Part shown: in pieces, positions 34,941 through 47,472 of the stretch
Position numbering within the stretch: the first letter of the stretch is position 1
How the letters are laid out: every line of letters starts with the position of its first letter
NCBI GenBank assembly: GCA_036365145.1
Contig: JAEOAD010000004.1
Span: 49,754,001 to 49,818,000, forward strand
Direction: 5' to 3'
Length of the DNA stretch: 64,000 nucleotides
Origin: Orientallactaga sibirica
Taxonomy: Eukaryota > Chordata > Mammalia > Rodentia > Dipodidae
Made by a program: the position numbers and the translations under genes
Notes under the pieces: model-generated
What the model saw: the letters and a program-made list of their open reading frames with translations, nothing else
What the model was told of the DNA's origin: nothing
The model's database searches: none

Positions 34941-35699
34941 TCATTAATGATTTACAAGACCTAAACTAAGGGACAGTCCTGAAGTTTCTTCAGATTTAGG
35001 TAGAGAGCTAAGAGGTGGAAAGATGGATATAGCAGATTTTCAGAGGAAATATGGTAATAAATGAAGATAGTTATGTGTTTAGTTTCAAAAAAAGCTCCAA
35101 AAGTAGTAATAACAAGTACACTTCAATTGAGAGCATCTGCTTATAGCCTAATTCAAAGTATAACTTCTTCAAACAAAACCTTCTTTACCCAACATACTCT
35201 GTGTTCCATCTCCACCACCATGATGAGAATAAGGGAGGAAGAAAGAGAATTCTTTGATGGGTAGGAATGATTCATTCATATTCTCCCTCTTCTCTCTCTC
35301 TCGCTCTGTCTACAATATACTTGGCAATTTTTAAGAGTGGCAAGGTCAGAAGTGTATACACCAAAAGCAACAACTCCATCATCAGCTACCCCATTTCTTA
35401 TAGATTTCTCTTGCTCCTTATGCTTGAAACACTAATTCTGCCCCACCTAAACACAAGTCTATCCAAGCCCTGGAACAAATTTCTAGCTGAATCAGCAAAC
35501 ATTTAAGATACATCAAGCCATCTTCTGCTGGGGTTTGGAAGGTATAGGTGGAGTGCAGTCAAGGTTCTGTTTAGCTGGTATTTTCTCCACCTGCTTTCAC
35601 CATGATCTGGTGTATATAGCAGGCTTCTGCTATGGTTCCTCTTTAAATAGCTAATATCCCTTTTAGACTGTTTTCATTTTTTCTTTTCACTGACTTGTC
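34941..35699. other. Unique DNA
   Basis: No gene. A CT-rich patch lies at about 35280-35310. Short frames at 35061-35506 have no domain. Confidence 0.5.
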
Positions 35700-36035
35700 C
35701 TCTTTTGTGTGTGTGGGGGGGGGTTGGATGCACAAGTGTATTGGGGTGCTCATGTATGTGTATGGGGAAGCCAGAGGTCAGTATGAAGGAGGGGGGATCT
35801 TCCTATATTGCATTCCACCTCATTCTTCTTTGAAGATTAGTCTCTTGTTGAACCTAGACCTCAACAGTGAGCTTTCTAGTGAGCCCAGGAAGTCCAGGCT
35901 TTTACCTCCCTACCACTGGATTTACCACTACACCCAGCTACGCTCAACACTCTAAGTGAGTTCTGGGTATCTAAATTCAGGTCCTAATGTTTGGGAGACA
36001 AGCACTTTATCAATGAGCCATCTACCAAGCCCTGA
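35700..36035 (-). mobile_element. B4 SINE
   Basis: Reverse B4 order: GT/GGGG-rich distal part, 'ggaagccagaggtcagtatg', 'cacctcattcttctttgaag', 'gggtatctaaattcaggtcc', and a reversed ID head 'caagcactttatcaatgagc' followed by 'catctaccaagccc'. Confidence 0.8.
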
Positions 36036-36936
36036 AGTGCCCCTTGACAACTGACCTGAACTTGATAATTTGCCTTCTCTTGTAAGTAGTTAGTTTTGAA
36101 GTTTTATAACACTGGTTTCTGACAAGAGCCCTTTTTATGAATAAATTGATTTCTTAAAACCACAATGGAATTGTAGTTCAATGTACAATAATGTAATATC
36201 TCCCATTTCCAGGCTCTGTTCAAGGACTAAATAACCCAGATTCCTCTCTATCAATCTTTAAAGTATTTGTTTTACTTCATTGAAGGTAGTTAGCACCAGA
36301 AAAATGGGAAATTCAACTCCTTCCATAGCACTTTTTTCAGGGTGACTCTCTACTGGCACTCCAGCTACTTGGACTGATGCTCAAATAATACAATGACACA
36401 TAGTCACTGACAATCACCTGGCCCTAACTATGGATGACTCATTGTTTTTTGTTTGTTTGTTTGTTTGATTTTGTAAACACAAAGCTTTCCATCTAGCACT
36501 TTGGGCTATATGAAAGACATTCTAAGGCTTTGCTTCATCATTAAAAATATTCATGGGCACACCAGCATCAGAGAATGCAATAGTCTATGACATGATGTTC
36601 TTCTTACATAATATACTGGCTCACTCTCTAACCAGATTGTGACTTCTTCCTACCAGCCAAAAAGCTGATATATTCTTGGAAATGTGGCTTCCAAATTTTA
36701 AAAAGAAAAGTATAATTTACACTCTAGGAAATTATTTTGCATGTGCACATGTACACACACACACACATACACACACACGAGCTTTCCCTCAGGGGTTACA
36801 GTAGTCCTTCAGTTACATGGGTAGTAGTCAAGTTTGCCAAATATCACCTTGTGATTTCATTTTCCTCTTTACTCAGGGACATGGCTCTCCTTGGATCTAG
36901 GGAAAAGTATTACTTTGTGCTTTTATTATAGAATGG
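36036..36936. other. Mostly unique DNA
   Basis: An (AC)n-rich patch lies at about 36740-36780 and a (GTTT)n patch at about 36446-36470. No gene is supported. Confidence 0.5.
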
Positions 36937-37118
36937 AAGTTTTCAATACTGGTTGCACATTTAATCACCTACTGTGTTTTTAACACATCCATTCAACGCC
37001 CTTGTGCCAGACCTTAGGAGCTTGGATTTAATTGACATGAGGAGGGGCCCAGATATGGAGAGATTATTTTCACAGCTCCCTTGGTGACTCTGTTGTGCTG
37101 TCAGTATTGGGAGTCATA
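36937..37118 (+). mobile_element. MER5A-type hAT-Charlie DNA transposon
   Basis: Blocks of the non-autonomous MER5A consensus are in order and diverged: 'gttttcaatactggttgcac', 'atttaatcacctactgtg', 'gatttaattgacatgagg', 'aggggcccagatatgg' and the distal 'cagctcccttggtgactctg'. Ancient mammalian insertion. Confidence 0.75.
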
Positions 37119-37159
37119 TATATATGGTTGCTTTGTCTGTGTAAAAACTAAACTACTGA

Positions 37160-37353
37160 GCTGGAGAGATGGCTTAGTGGTTAAGGCATTTGCCTGCAAA
37201 GCCAAAGGATTCAGGTTCGACTCTGCAGGACCTATGTAAGCCAGATGCACAAGGGGGTGCATGCACCTGGAGTTGGTTTGCAATGACTGAGGCCCTGGTG
37301 TGTCCATTTTCTCTCTCTCCCTCTTTCTCTCTCTTAAATAATTACTTAATTTA
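37160..37353 (+). mobile_element. B2-like SINE with near-perfect TSD
   Basis: Head 'gctggagagatggcttagtg', box B region 'aggttcgactctgcaggac', 'gtaagccagatgcacaagg' and 'ctggagttggtttgcaatga', then a CT run. Duplication aaaaactaaactactga (37143-37159) versus aaaaactaaactattga (37354-37370) differs at one base. It belongs to the common subfamily. Confidence 0.95.
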
Positions 37354-37370
37354 AAAAACTAAACTATTGA

Positions 37371-38864
37371 GCATAGTATCAAAAATAAAACTATTGAGCA
37401 CAGGATCCTGGTTGGAATGCAATATTCATATCAAGTATTTTCATTTTCTAATTCTCACCTATTCCCTTCAAATATGAAGAGGCTGGAATAAGTGATAAAC
37501 TTGAATGATGCCCAAATGAGTGTCAGTTCTAGTGTGACCATTTTTTGACTCCGGAGCCCCAGGAGCCTTCTGGGAGACTTCCTCAGTCTTTCCCCTTCTG
37601 ATACTTTAGAACAGATGGCTTGCCTTAACAAAACATTTGCTATTTTTAACACATTTGATGATTTGAGGCTGGATTCTTCCCCCAGACTGCATGGAAGCCT
37701 AAAGTGGATCTCAAAGGCAGCCACCTCATCAGAGTGCTGCAAGCTGCCACTTAGGCTCCCTTCGTTTTGTGATATCTATATACCTCATTGTTTTACAGCC
37801 CTCAATAAATGCAGGATATAGTTTTATAATGCCTGGAAAGGTCTCTTCCATCTATAATACTCCTTTGAAAGTGACATTTAATAGTACTGACAGGAGGACT
37901 ATCTCTCTGCCCAATGCCTCCTGCTACTCAAAACTACTCAATGTTTGCTTTATGTTTTTATTCAAGTTTTGCTCTTTAGGAAATGCCAGCAGTGATGTAA
38001 TAAGTTGCATCCCATTAAGTTACATATGTTCCTCTCCAATATCCTTCAATGCTGTCAACAAAAAAATAAAATCAAACTTTAAATGCATTATTCTGGATTT
38101 TGTCACCTGCAGAAAATAAGGCATGTTAGTCCTTTTGGGGGAAGGTGGGCAGCAATGATTTACATTAACGACTTTTCCTCATTTCCAACAAAACAGATCT
38201 GCAGAATTAATATGGATCAGAGTCCTTGTAAGTAAATTAAAGGCACATAAATCAATATTTTCTACGTATATTTTAAAATGGAATATACAAATTCATGAAC
38301 AAGTTAAAATGCAAGTGTTTAAGTAAGTCCCTTTGGAAGTTTTAAAAGTAAGTAAGGATATAACTAAGTGAATAGTTTGATTTTCTTCATTATTAATTAT
38401 TATTACTATTAGTCATGTCCATTAATCTTTTTCAGGTAAAGGGTAAGAGACCCATCTAACTACTATGTTTTGCTATTGAGTGTATGCAAGAGAAACACCT
38501 GTGAGATTTCATATGAGATGGCACATTGCCTCTTCAAAAGAAACTTGTCCAGATCTGATTTTACAAATCTGAAGGTTCTTTACATTACTCTACTTAATTA
38601 ATTTAACATCTGATTTTATTAGATTTTCCCCAACTGACAAAATTGAATGGTTCCTTTAATGGGATAATAAAACTAATTTAATTTTACATGTATTTTACCA
38701 TTTATATTAGCAATCATATATCCAAGTCTAGGAATTGCATATTGTTGATGAAAATGTTAATGAGGACAGAGTCAGCCCATTATATCTTTAATGCCCTCTC
38801 TTGGCAGAAGTAAATAAATGCAATAATACAAAGTGCATTGTACTGGCAGAGGTCTTTCTTGTTG
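37371..38864. other. Mostly unique DNA
   Basis: Right after the SINE, 'aaactattgagca' is repeated at about 37361 and 37388. The longest frame here, 37769-38119 (+, 116 codons), has no domain, splice or promoter context that I can see. I do not call it a gene. Confidence 0.45.
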
Positions 38865-38925
38865 TAATGGTGATTTCCAAGGCCAGTTTCTTCACCTGTG
38901 AAATGAGAGCAGTAGACTCTCAGCC
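38865..38925 (+). mobile_element. MIR SINE fragment
   Basis: 'ccagtttcttcacctgtga' followed by 'aatgagagcag' matches the MIR 'cagtttcctcatctgtaaaatg' block. Confidence 0.55.
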
Positions 38926-39284
38926 AGTGATTGAAACCATGCCCTGAGATGACCTCAGACAATTATGAGAGTCACCGGAGGCAAGAAGAGCTGTAAACTC
39001 TTGTTCAGTCCACCCATCCAGTCCAACTTCCCCTTTGCCTATTTTATAGTTAGGAATTTTATTTGGGGGCAGGGGAAGATGTGTTTCTGAAATCTAGTTT
39101 AAAAACACTATTAAAATAAAAATTGATCTGCATCTTGTTCTGTTTCAGAAGTGAAGAGCACTTTCTGGTAGGTAGCACGTCAGCTGTAGTGTGACATTTC
39201 CTAAGCCTCTGGAAAGACAAGTTTGCACATCAGCAAAAGACACAGTCTACAACTTTAAAATCAGAAGATGACTGTATACGACAA
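38926..39284. other. Unique DNA
   Basis: Nothing recognised. Confidence 0.5.
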
Positions 39285-39505
39285 GCAGCATAGTTTGAGA
39301 CCACCACTCCTATTTATAATCCATATTAGTACATTAGAATTACTTGGAAAATTCTTTGGGGAGAAAAAAGTCATACCTAGCAACAGCCCCTGTGTCCTGA
39401 GCCAGAATCTAGAGAAAATGAGAGATGGATGTGTTGGTATATATTTTGAAAACATGTTCTCAAGTTATTCTGCTACTCATCATCAATTAAGAACCAGTAT
39501 TCACA
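39285..39505 (+). mobile_element. MER5-type hAT-Charlie DNA transposon, diverged
   Basis: 'catagtttgagaccacca', 'cattagaattacttggaaaa', 'gagccagaatctagagaaaa', 'ttctcaagttattctgctac' and the terminal 'tcaattaagaaccagt' follow the MER5 order, including the inverted-repeat-like end. Confidence 0.6.
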
Positions 39506-39891
39506 CTTTACATATATTTTTTTTTTCACTCCTCAGTTTCCTCTTTGGTTTCCTATCATAAAATTAATAGTGGTTCTGCAGGTCTAATCTGAAATATTCA
39601 GTGCTCTAAAGTCTGAAATTTTTTGAGAACCTGCATAGCACATGCAGAGTACTTCACAACACCTGGTCTCAAGGGACAGGTGGCAGTCAAAATGCAGGCA
39701 TACTAAAAATATTGTGTGAAATTACCTCAAGTTTATGTATAGACCATGTTCATGAAATGTAAATTAATTTCATATTTAGACTTTAGTCCAATGTCAAGGA
39801 TGAATCACTATGTATATTCAAATATTACAAAATAAAAAAATATACAAAATCTAAAATACTTTTGCTCTAAAGCATTAAAAATAAAGGATAG
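39506..39891. other. Unique DNA
   Basis: Nothing recognised. Confidence 0.5.
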
Positions 39892-40071
39892 GGTTGGAGA
39901 GATGGATTATCAGTTAAGTTGCTTACCTGTGAAGCCTAAGGACCCAGGTTTGATTGCCCAGTACCGACACAAGGTAGTACATGCATCTGGAATTCATTTA
40001 CAGTGGCTGAAGGCTCTGGCACACCAAATCTCTCCTCTCTCTCTTTCTCACTGAGTAAATAAATAAAATTT
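39892..40071 (+). mobile_element. B2-like SINE
   Basis: Head 'gggttggagagatggattat', 'ggacccaggtttgattgccc', 'tacatgcatctggaattcat', CT-rich stretch and 'gtaaataaataaaatttaaa'. An imperfect duplication 'aataaaggata' / 'aaatagaggata' flanks it. Confidence 0.9.
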
Positions 40072-40734
40072 AAAATAGAGGATACTCAACCCGAGACCAA
40101 CACATTCAGTGATCTATTCAATTAAGTTTGGGAAGCAGCACTTTATTTTTACCTTTATTTTCTTCAAAAAGAATAAGCGTGCAGTCTTCCACAAAATGGC
40201 CAGCCCAGGCACCAGGAGAGCTCCTCAAATCTAGCTGAGCTTTATTAGCATCTACTGAGAAATGATTGTGCTAGACTCCTGCCTTAGAAAAGATAATCAG
40301 AATCCCCACTGTGCATCTATTTCAATTGTAGTCTACATCAATTAGCAAAAGCCACTAAAGGCTTAAAGTAGGGAATCAACCTGTTTTCACTCCACCACTG
40401 CAAGCAGCATGCCAAAGAAGAAAGAGAACAAAGAATCCAGGGGCTTTTTTTTTTTTTTAACTTGGAATGTTTTTCATAAACATAAAGGAAACTTTTATGA
40501 ACAGTTCACTTAATCATCCCAGTGTTTATAAGTGGAAAAAGTGGGGAGATACATCAATAGAACTCTTTTAGCAATCATGCTCCCACAACACTGGACTGGG
40601 CTACAATGTGGGATTTTGTGGTCAGCCAGTGATTGTCTTGGGTAGACCAAACCTTTGCTGGTGGTATAACTGTTTTGAGAAAAGAAAGCAGTACAATATA
40701 GCAGTGTTTCTGAAGTTATGATGCTTCTTTTTCA
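40072..40734. other. Unique DNA
   Basis: No gene. A T run lies at about 40446-40459. Confidence 0.5.
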
Positions 40735-40855
40735 CTCCCGATTATGTTATTTTCTAGTAATATGACTCTAGAAGCTTCCACAAGCCCTCTAAATCCTCAG
40801 TTCCCTAATTAACAACTTATAAATGAATGCTAATTATTGTTAATGCCATTACTAC
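40735..40855 (+). mobile_element. MIR SINE fragment, degraded
   Basis: 'gcttccacaagccctctaaa' and 'tcctcagttccctaattaac', then 'ctaattattgttaatgccat', keep the MIR order around the conserved cctcagtttcct block. Confidence 0.5.
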
Positions 40856-41154
40856 TCAAACTTAGTCCTGAGTTTCTAGGCCAGAAAGGAAGCTTTTGTA
40901 GAATATGGTAAACCTGACATGTATTTGTTGGGTGAGAAGTAATCTACTAGTTCTGGAGACAAACAAAGAAAAGGTAGTGGTGAGGAGGAAGAAACAATTT
41001 AGCTGAAGAGAGGCAGACAGGTAAGTAACTAATTATAACTAGTATATTTCAATATGCATATGCTTAAGTGCTGCTCAGAAGTGATGAATTCTGTTGGGAG
41101 GAATGGTGGTTGGATATGGGATATGTGGAATTTAAGTATTATCTTAAAGGGCAG

Positions 41155-41485
41155 ATTTGAGGGGATGGGGAGGTAGTTCTGTATGTAAAGAGTCACCTTG
41201 CAAGAATGAAGACCTCAGTATAGTCCCTAGAATCCAAGTAAAAATGCTAGGCATGGTGGCACATGTTTGTAATTCCAGTGCTGGGAAGGCAGAGATAGAA
41301 GGATCCCTGGGGCTGAGTAGCCAACTAGTCTAACCTACTTGGTGAGCTCCAGACCAATGAGACCCCATCTCAAAAACTATGAATGGCATCCCTGAAGAAT
41401 AATGCCCAAGTTGTACTCTTGCCTACTCATACTTGAGCACACATGTTTGCATACTGAGATTCACATACATGTGTATAAATGAAAA
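41155..41485 (+). mobile_element. B4A-type SINE
   Basis: A full B4 order: 'gggatggggaggtagttctg', 'gtcaccttgcaagaatgaa' (ID-type head), then 'aaaaatgctaggcatggtg', 'gcacatgtttgtaattccag', 'ggcagagatagaaggatccc', 'ctggggctgagtagccaac' (B1-type part) and the distal 'atgcccaagttgtactcttg'. Confidence 0.88.
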
Positions 41486-43104
41486 AGAAAAAAAGAACCT
41501 GCATTGGAAACAGACTAGGCTTAAGGCTAGAGTTAAGGCAACAGATGGGGCTACTATAAAGATACTAGAGTGAAAGCATCATAACTCTGATGGAAAGGTA
41601 AAGGATGGAATCAGAGTGCCAGTTCATTGTGGAGACTGGCAGGAGATCAGTGCTGAAAAGCTCCGATTCTGAGGCTTCAGTGGCCTCAAGTTGGAATCCT
41701 GTTTCCCAAAATTTATTAACTTCCTTGAGTTTCAATTTCCTCTTTGGCACTCTCACTGGTCAGGACTAAGGAATAAGTGAATGACTGGTTCTGAGTACTG
41801 CATGGTGCATGGGACTTCCCATTGTGGTGGTGTGAATGAATGACACTGAGAATATTGTTGATGATCTGGAAGAAGATGGGCTCAACAATATACAATTAAA
41901 ACGACTAATCTCCTTTGAACAAATGTTTAAAGTGTGTTAAGAGAAGTCTAGGCCTTTACCTTTTGAAAGTTGGTCCCAGAAGGGTTTCATATATAGTTGG
42001 GAGATACGGTAACAACCAAACATCACACCAGCAGCAGCAGGATGATGGTGTGAATGAGCCAAGAAAAAGAAAGCCAGATGCTTAAGGGGATCCTGCACAG
42101 GTGCTAGAGCAAATGTTCAGAAGAGACATGTGGAGTGTTGGCAGCTGTCTTCTCACCTCAAATGGGTAAGACATTATTCTTCAGACAAATTGAGTGGGCA
42201 TGGCCCCAGTTCATGGATTCAGGTTGCCCCAAAATACATATTCCAATGTGGAAAGTGGTTCAAAGGTTTTATAGTTATAAGTCATAAATGAAGTCAGTTT
42301 TTTTTTTTTTTTTTTTTTAATATACCAGTGGAAACATCAGAGAGGAAGGTTACAGAAAAAAAAAAAAATGCTATGGGTTTTAGATGGTATCTGATGAAGT
42401 TTTTGAATTGGTGTAAGGTGATATTTGTTATGTTAACACATATCTAACGGTTTTGCCTGATAAATGGATGTTACATCAGACACAGACGTGAGCAATGATT
42501 ACTTGTTAAGGGTCTAAAGACAGCCTACATTAATTTGGCTCTGGATCTGCAACATTCCAACTCTCTATAATCACAACATACTAAGAAATTTATCAGCTTG
42601 AAGCATCTTTAACATAGAAGCAGCTTTTGTTTCTGAAAACTTCAATTCCCATAATAGAGTGAGAAAACATGATAAACACTTTGGGGAATCTGGTAACTGC
42701 TGTCCTGTGGTAACAGACAAAGGAAACTTGGAGGTTTCTAGTTTGGCTAGCTCACTGGATTATGTTTTCTGAGGGGTAAACAGTAAACATAGGAAGTGTG
42801 TGAGGGAATGAGGGGATGGGGTTAGAAGACGGGTTCAAAGTAACAGTACAGAAGATAAGCTACCCTGAGCCCATGGTGTCCTCTGAACATTTTGTGCTGC
42901 CAGTGTTCGCCACTCACTAGTTTCTCCAGGAAGAATTGCATTGTCAATCAGCAAGAGTTAACATGCACCTGCACTAGAAGGAGGCTCTTTAAAACAGTTT
43001 TGATCTTTTAAAGAACCAGAAAAAGATAGTCAGACAGCACCATTTTACTAACAGCTAATGTTGTATCATTTTATAACTCTTGAACTCCATATCACATCCA
43101 TTAA
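41486..43104. other. Unique DNA with a T run at 42298-42318
   Basis: No gene. The T run of about 21 bases is not flanked by a visible duplication. A trivial AGC run lies at about 42029-42040. Confidence 0.5.
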
Positions 43105-43195
43105 TGGGAGCAACATTTATTGTCATCATTTCACAAAGCGAAATGTCACAAGTGAAATGCTGGAGCCCAAAGTGCTAGTTAGAAGGAGCTGGCAC
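43105..43195 (-). mobile_element. MIR SINE fragment
   Basis: 'gtcatcatttcacaaagcg' and 'aaatgctggagcccaaagtg' correspond to the reversed MIR ('cattttacagatgagg...gtggcagagctggga'). Degraded. Confidence 0.5.
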
Positions 43196-44443
43196 TGTTC
43201 ACACTGCCCATACTCTTTACAGACCTAGGTATATTTTAACATTTATATATTTGCATATATAATTTTTTTACCATATGAAAGTATGAAATCTACTTTAGAA
43301 AGTCTGGTAGTTAATATCATACTGCATCTTAAAATGTACAGTAAAAAATTTAACTGTAAAACATAAAACTTGAATCACAAAATTTGAAATCTTGGAGTAG
43401 TTCCTTTAGGAAACTGTTGAAAACCACTTTGACAATATCAATTTCTTGAACATTTATAACAAAGGGTCATCAGGTGACCCTCACCAGCACTAAAGAAGCC
43501 CCTGAAGAAGCAAACTCAACAGTTACTTCTTCCAGACCAAATGCCTGGGTAGCAGTGGAATAAGAAAGATTATATAGCATTTATAAAATACTTCATATGT
43601 TGTTCCATGCTAGTGTTTCAGAATTGGAAAATACAATCTCTGATTTATGCCTAATACAGAAGTCAGAAAAGTACTCACTAAATTATTATAAACCAGGTGC
43701 TTCTGGTTATGACGGAAGATATTCTCTCCATATGACTGATGACTCACAACTATTACTCTAGACCACAGCTAAGGAGGGTCAATAGCCCCTTCAGCCACCA
43801 CAGTCTGAAAGCTGTGCAGGCATTAAACAAAATAAATCCATGTTAAGCATATTTAAAAACAGTGGAAATTAAGACCTATCTCCCCATCATTTTTTGCAAA
43901 CCTCCTGCTTCCAGAACAGATCTCCAGATTGAACCCCCTCATATTAACTTACTTTGGAATGTCTTTCTTGAATAGCTATTTCTCTTAAAATTAGAAATTA
44001 CTCAGAATTGAGCTATAGTTACATATGTCTTTTCATACAGCAAACATTTATTTTTAAAATGTTATTAAATCAATTCCAGTAAAAATAAGGTAACAAACAT
44101 AGGTTATAAAATGTTAGAGCTGAATTTAGAAGGGAATTAAGTATAGCCCTTTTATAGTATAAAAAGGAATAAAGGAGTTATTTATAATTAAGGCAGAGCA
44201 TAACATATATTGTTAAGGTAAATAAAATCCTCTATGATGGTTTCTTAAAATTAATATTTAGCAACCATACAAGCTAATATGTCTAACTCTGCCTCCTTCC
44301 TCATTGCCCTAAAGCTTCCTCCATTTTACCTGTAAAGGAGGTTGGCTAGGGTTCTGTAGAACAAGTTCAAGTTCAAAGTGAATAATTTGTTGTCATTTTT
44401 TCCACATAATTTATTTCTTGCAGTGTTCATTTTTAAAAGAATT
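43196..44443. other. Unique AT-rich DNA
   Basis: Nothing recognised. Confidence 0.5.
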
Positions 44444-44451
44444 GACTTCCA

Positions 44452-44644
44452 GGCTGGAGGGATAAATTAGTGGTTAAGGCGCCTACCTGTGAAGCCTAAG
44501 AATGCTCATTTGATTCTCCAGATACTACGTTTAGCCAGATGCAAAGGTGACTCAAGCATGCAATGTCACACATGTGCACAAGGGGTCACATGCATCTGGA
44601 ATTCGTTCATAGCATATCTCTGTCCCCCTCTCTCTCTCTCTCTC
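44452..44644 (+). mobile_element. B2-like SINE, second subfamily, no A-tail
   Basis: Head 'ggctggagggataaattagt', then 'tttagccagatgcaaaggtg', 'gcacaaggggtcacatgcat' and 'ctggaattcgttcatagca'. It ends in (CT)n, immediately followed by the second copy of the duplication gacttcca (44444-44451 and 44645-44652), with no A-rich tail in between. The TTTAGCC signature groups it with the copies at 24337 and 57053. Confidence 0.88.
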
Positions 44645-44652
44645 GACTTCCA

Positions 44653-45509
44653 TTTAAGTTACAATTCATATTAGTTCTTGAATGATTCTCTTCTGAAGGA
44701 TATGGGGAGGTGGAGGAAAGAACAAACAAAAAAAAAGAAAGAAAGGAAGGACTACAGGGATGAAAGGCAGGGGAGAAGAAACATGGAGCAAGGACTACCC
44801 ACATGCCACATAATTAGCTAAAGAAAATAAAGTAATGGAAATATAATACAGAGGGTAAGAGAGAGCTAATGGTTAAAATTTATGAAAGAAGAAATAAAGG
44901 AGGACAAATGAAACCACTCTATACACAATGGAAATGAGAAGAGTTGTACTACAGAAATTATGATCGGACCACAAAACCTAAACAAATGAAGTTTTGCCAT
45001 GTGAGAGAAAAGTATTTACTAGAGGAACAACTAATAATATATAATGAGATTAAAGAAGAATTGAAAAGACTGTAAATGGAGAGATGAGAAAATAACAATC
45101 TGTAACTATGAATTGTAGTGCTCAATGAGCCCAATGACTTACTTCTGGTGCCTTTATTGCAAACAGGGTAACACCTTCTGCTGCCAGTCAAACAGAGAGT
45201 ACAGCACTGGCTATTGAGGTAATAGGCTCTACCCAACATAGTGGATCCAAATTTCAAATTTCATTGCTCTCTATTCTTCAGGGTAAGAGTTCACCTTTCT
45301 CTTCAGACCTAGAAGAAGTGTAGCACATCATGTAAGTACCAGTTGGATGGAGTTGGGAACCACTAAGCTTTCAAACATTACTGATTTATTTCTCTAGGGC
45401 ACTCAGCTCAAAAAATCTGGTCAGGGGTAGAGTCTGAGCTTAGGTGTATGGATGACCACTGGATCCTATGAAGCCAGAATTCCACCAGGGAAATCTGATA
45501 TTCTGAGAT
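44653..45509. other. Unique DNA with purine-rich patch
   Basis: An A/G-rich patch lies at about 44715-44790. No gene is supported. Confidence 0.5.
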
Positions 45510-45665
45510 TCCATCTCTTCCATTCAGAATGGCTATCATCAAATAAACAAAAACCAACAAATACTGTCTACCATACAGAGTAAAGGAACTTTGGTTCACT
45601 GCTGGTGGGAATATAAATTAGTTAAGCCACTGTGGAAATCAGTGTGGGGTTCCCTAAAAAATAAA
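45510..45665 (+). mobile_element. Old L1 ORF2 C-terminal fragment
   Basis: 'ttcagaatggctatcatcaa', 'ttcactgctggtgggaatat' and 'agccactgtggaaatcagtg' followed by 'tggggttccc' are the L1 block just upstream of the ORF2 stop. The reading frame is not preserved. Confidence 0.8.
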
Positions 45666-45832
45666 AATGCTTGTCTTGCAAGCATGAGGACCTGAGTTTA
45701 GATGCCTAATACCCATGTAATACTCAGGATGGTATCAAACGTATAATCCTCGTGCTGAGGAGATGGAGACAGGAGAGTCCTAGTGCTCAAGCTAAATGAG
45801 GGTGCTCCTGGTTCAGTGAGAAACCCTATGTG
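45666..45832 (+). mobile_element. B4-like SINE
   Basis: 'atgcttgtcttgcaagcatg', 'aggacctgagtttagatgcc', 'ggagatggagacaggagagt' and 'cagtgagaaaccctatg' are in B4 order. Confidence 0.75.
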
Positions 45833-45856
45833 GTGGTTTCAATGCATAGACTCAGG

Positions 45857-46985
45857 TTTTTTTCTTTTCTTTTCTTTTCTTTTTCTAAATTAAGACTGAC
45901 CTTGCAACTTGAGTTTCCAGTGGGGGGAGCCTTGCTCGGGCAATGATATGTCACTGAGGACAGATCTTGTAGTCCAAGACCTAAGGTGTGTAAAGAGCAA
46001 TTTGAGTTCTGGCTATTTGTGATTTTTGGATGGTTGGTGGTGTTGCTTGGATAGTTGTTGGTCACTTTCCCCCAGTCACTCATGAAGCACCTTCTGGCAC
46101 TAGACAAGCTAACTGTCTGGGGATTGACTCTCTTACAGATTCCAGCCAGGTCACTCCATATTCTGTACCAACAGCATATGGTATCTTCAGCAATAGGGTC
46201 CTACCATTAACCTTTGGTGGGTTATCAAGTACTCTGACAGAAATCTGTCTTATTTTGGGAAACCTTGAAGGTCTCTCTTATCAACAGCTCATTGTGGATG
46301 TTAACTGCATGCTGGTACTGGGAGATACAGGCCAACACCAAGGGAAAAGAAGGATGAAAACGATAGGTAATATAGAAGAGAAAGAGAGAAGAGAGAGAAA
46401 AGGTAGAAAGAGACAGAGAGAGAGAAAGAGAGAGAAGCAAGAGAAGCTTAAGGTTAGTCTTCATCATACCCTATCCATGGCCCTGTGATCAGGTGTTCCC
46501 TCTAAGGACTTAATAAAGGTTCAACCTTTTAGTCTATCTTTCAGGATATAGGGTGTTATGATGCCATTTTCATTTGGGTCCAGTTTTGTGCCCCCCCCTT
46601 ACTTTCCCCTACTGCCCCACCCTCCTTATTGTCCAGTCCTAGAGATGCTTATTAGGAATGTCAGCATCTCAGGCCAATTCAGGTTAGGAGCCACAGGTGA
46701 GTAAGACCATGCAATGATTATCTTTCTGTGATTGGATGAGTTCACTGAGGATGATCTATCCCAAGTTTGACCATTTTTCTTCAAATTTCACTGTGTCCTT
46801 TTTTCCTTACAGCTGCTGTGTAGAATTCCATCACGTAGATATACCACGTCTTGGTTATCCATTCATCTAATGATGGACATCTAGATTGATTCCACTTCTT
46901 TGCTATTATGAATTGAGCAGCTATAAACATGGTTGAGCAAATCTTGCAGAACTGAGGCATGGAACTTTTAGGATAGATGAGAAAT
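45857..46985 (-). mobile_element. L1 3' region with ORF2 C-terminal remnant
   Basis: Read on the minus strand, 46985 to about 46700 is the ORF2 end. The plus strand there shows 'tgtgtagaattccatcacgt', 'gattgattccacttctttgc' and 'agctataaacatggttgagc'. The 3'UTR (46700 down to about 45890) matches the plus-strand L1 at 5640-6260, including 'tggcactagacaagctaact' and 'ccattaacctttggtggg'. A pyrimidine tract on the sense strand appears here as GA-rich sequence at 46372-46440. A (TTTTC)n tail at 45857-45885 marks the poly(A) end. The 152-codon plus frame at 46030-46488 is antisense L1. Confidence 0.85.
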
Positions 46986-47459
46986 TTTGAAGTTTAAATA
47001 ACTATAAGTATTCTCTTATTAGAGATTCAGAAGTAAAATAAACTATTTTTCATATACATGAAAATATGTAACTTGACAATTAATAAATTCTAAGTCTCCA
47101 AGAATATATCCCAACCAAATTGCTTATTGAGTTCATTCTATAGTATTTCTTTCTTCAGATAGTGTTAAATGTTTTACATAAAGTTTAAATAATTTTAACT
47201 TGTCCAACATCTTAATGCATCCTAATTTTGAGTTTCTAAAGTACTTCACAAACACATTTAAACTTTTTTAGACTTTTTCATTATAGATAAGATTACAATT
47301 CAATATTATTTAATTATATTGATATTAGCAGCTAATTTAGATTTTTAAGTTATGCATGTTGCCTGTTTAGTAACATACAATAATCAGTACAAGAATCTAT
47401 TTATTAAATTTCCAATAAATTAAGGATATGTGACTTGTTAAGAATTTTATGTAAACTCT
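46986..47459. other. Unique AT-rich DNA
   Basis: Nothing recognised. Confidence 0.5.
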
Positions 47460-47472
47460 GGCAAAATTCTTT

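Noticed and set aside
37769..38119. 116-codon plus-strand frame in unique DNA
   Set aside because: No domain, no recognisable similarity, no splice or promoter context, and length within chance for 64 kb of six-frame sequence. Kept only as part of a unique-DNA entry.
42298..42318. T run as another poly(A)-only insertion
   Set aside because: The flanks do not form a direct repeat, unlike the run at 469-501.
46030..46488. 152-codon plus-strand open frame
   Set aside because: It is antisense to an L1 3'UTR, and its end is a GA-rich tract read as Arg/Glu. No independent coding signal.
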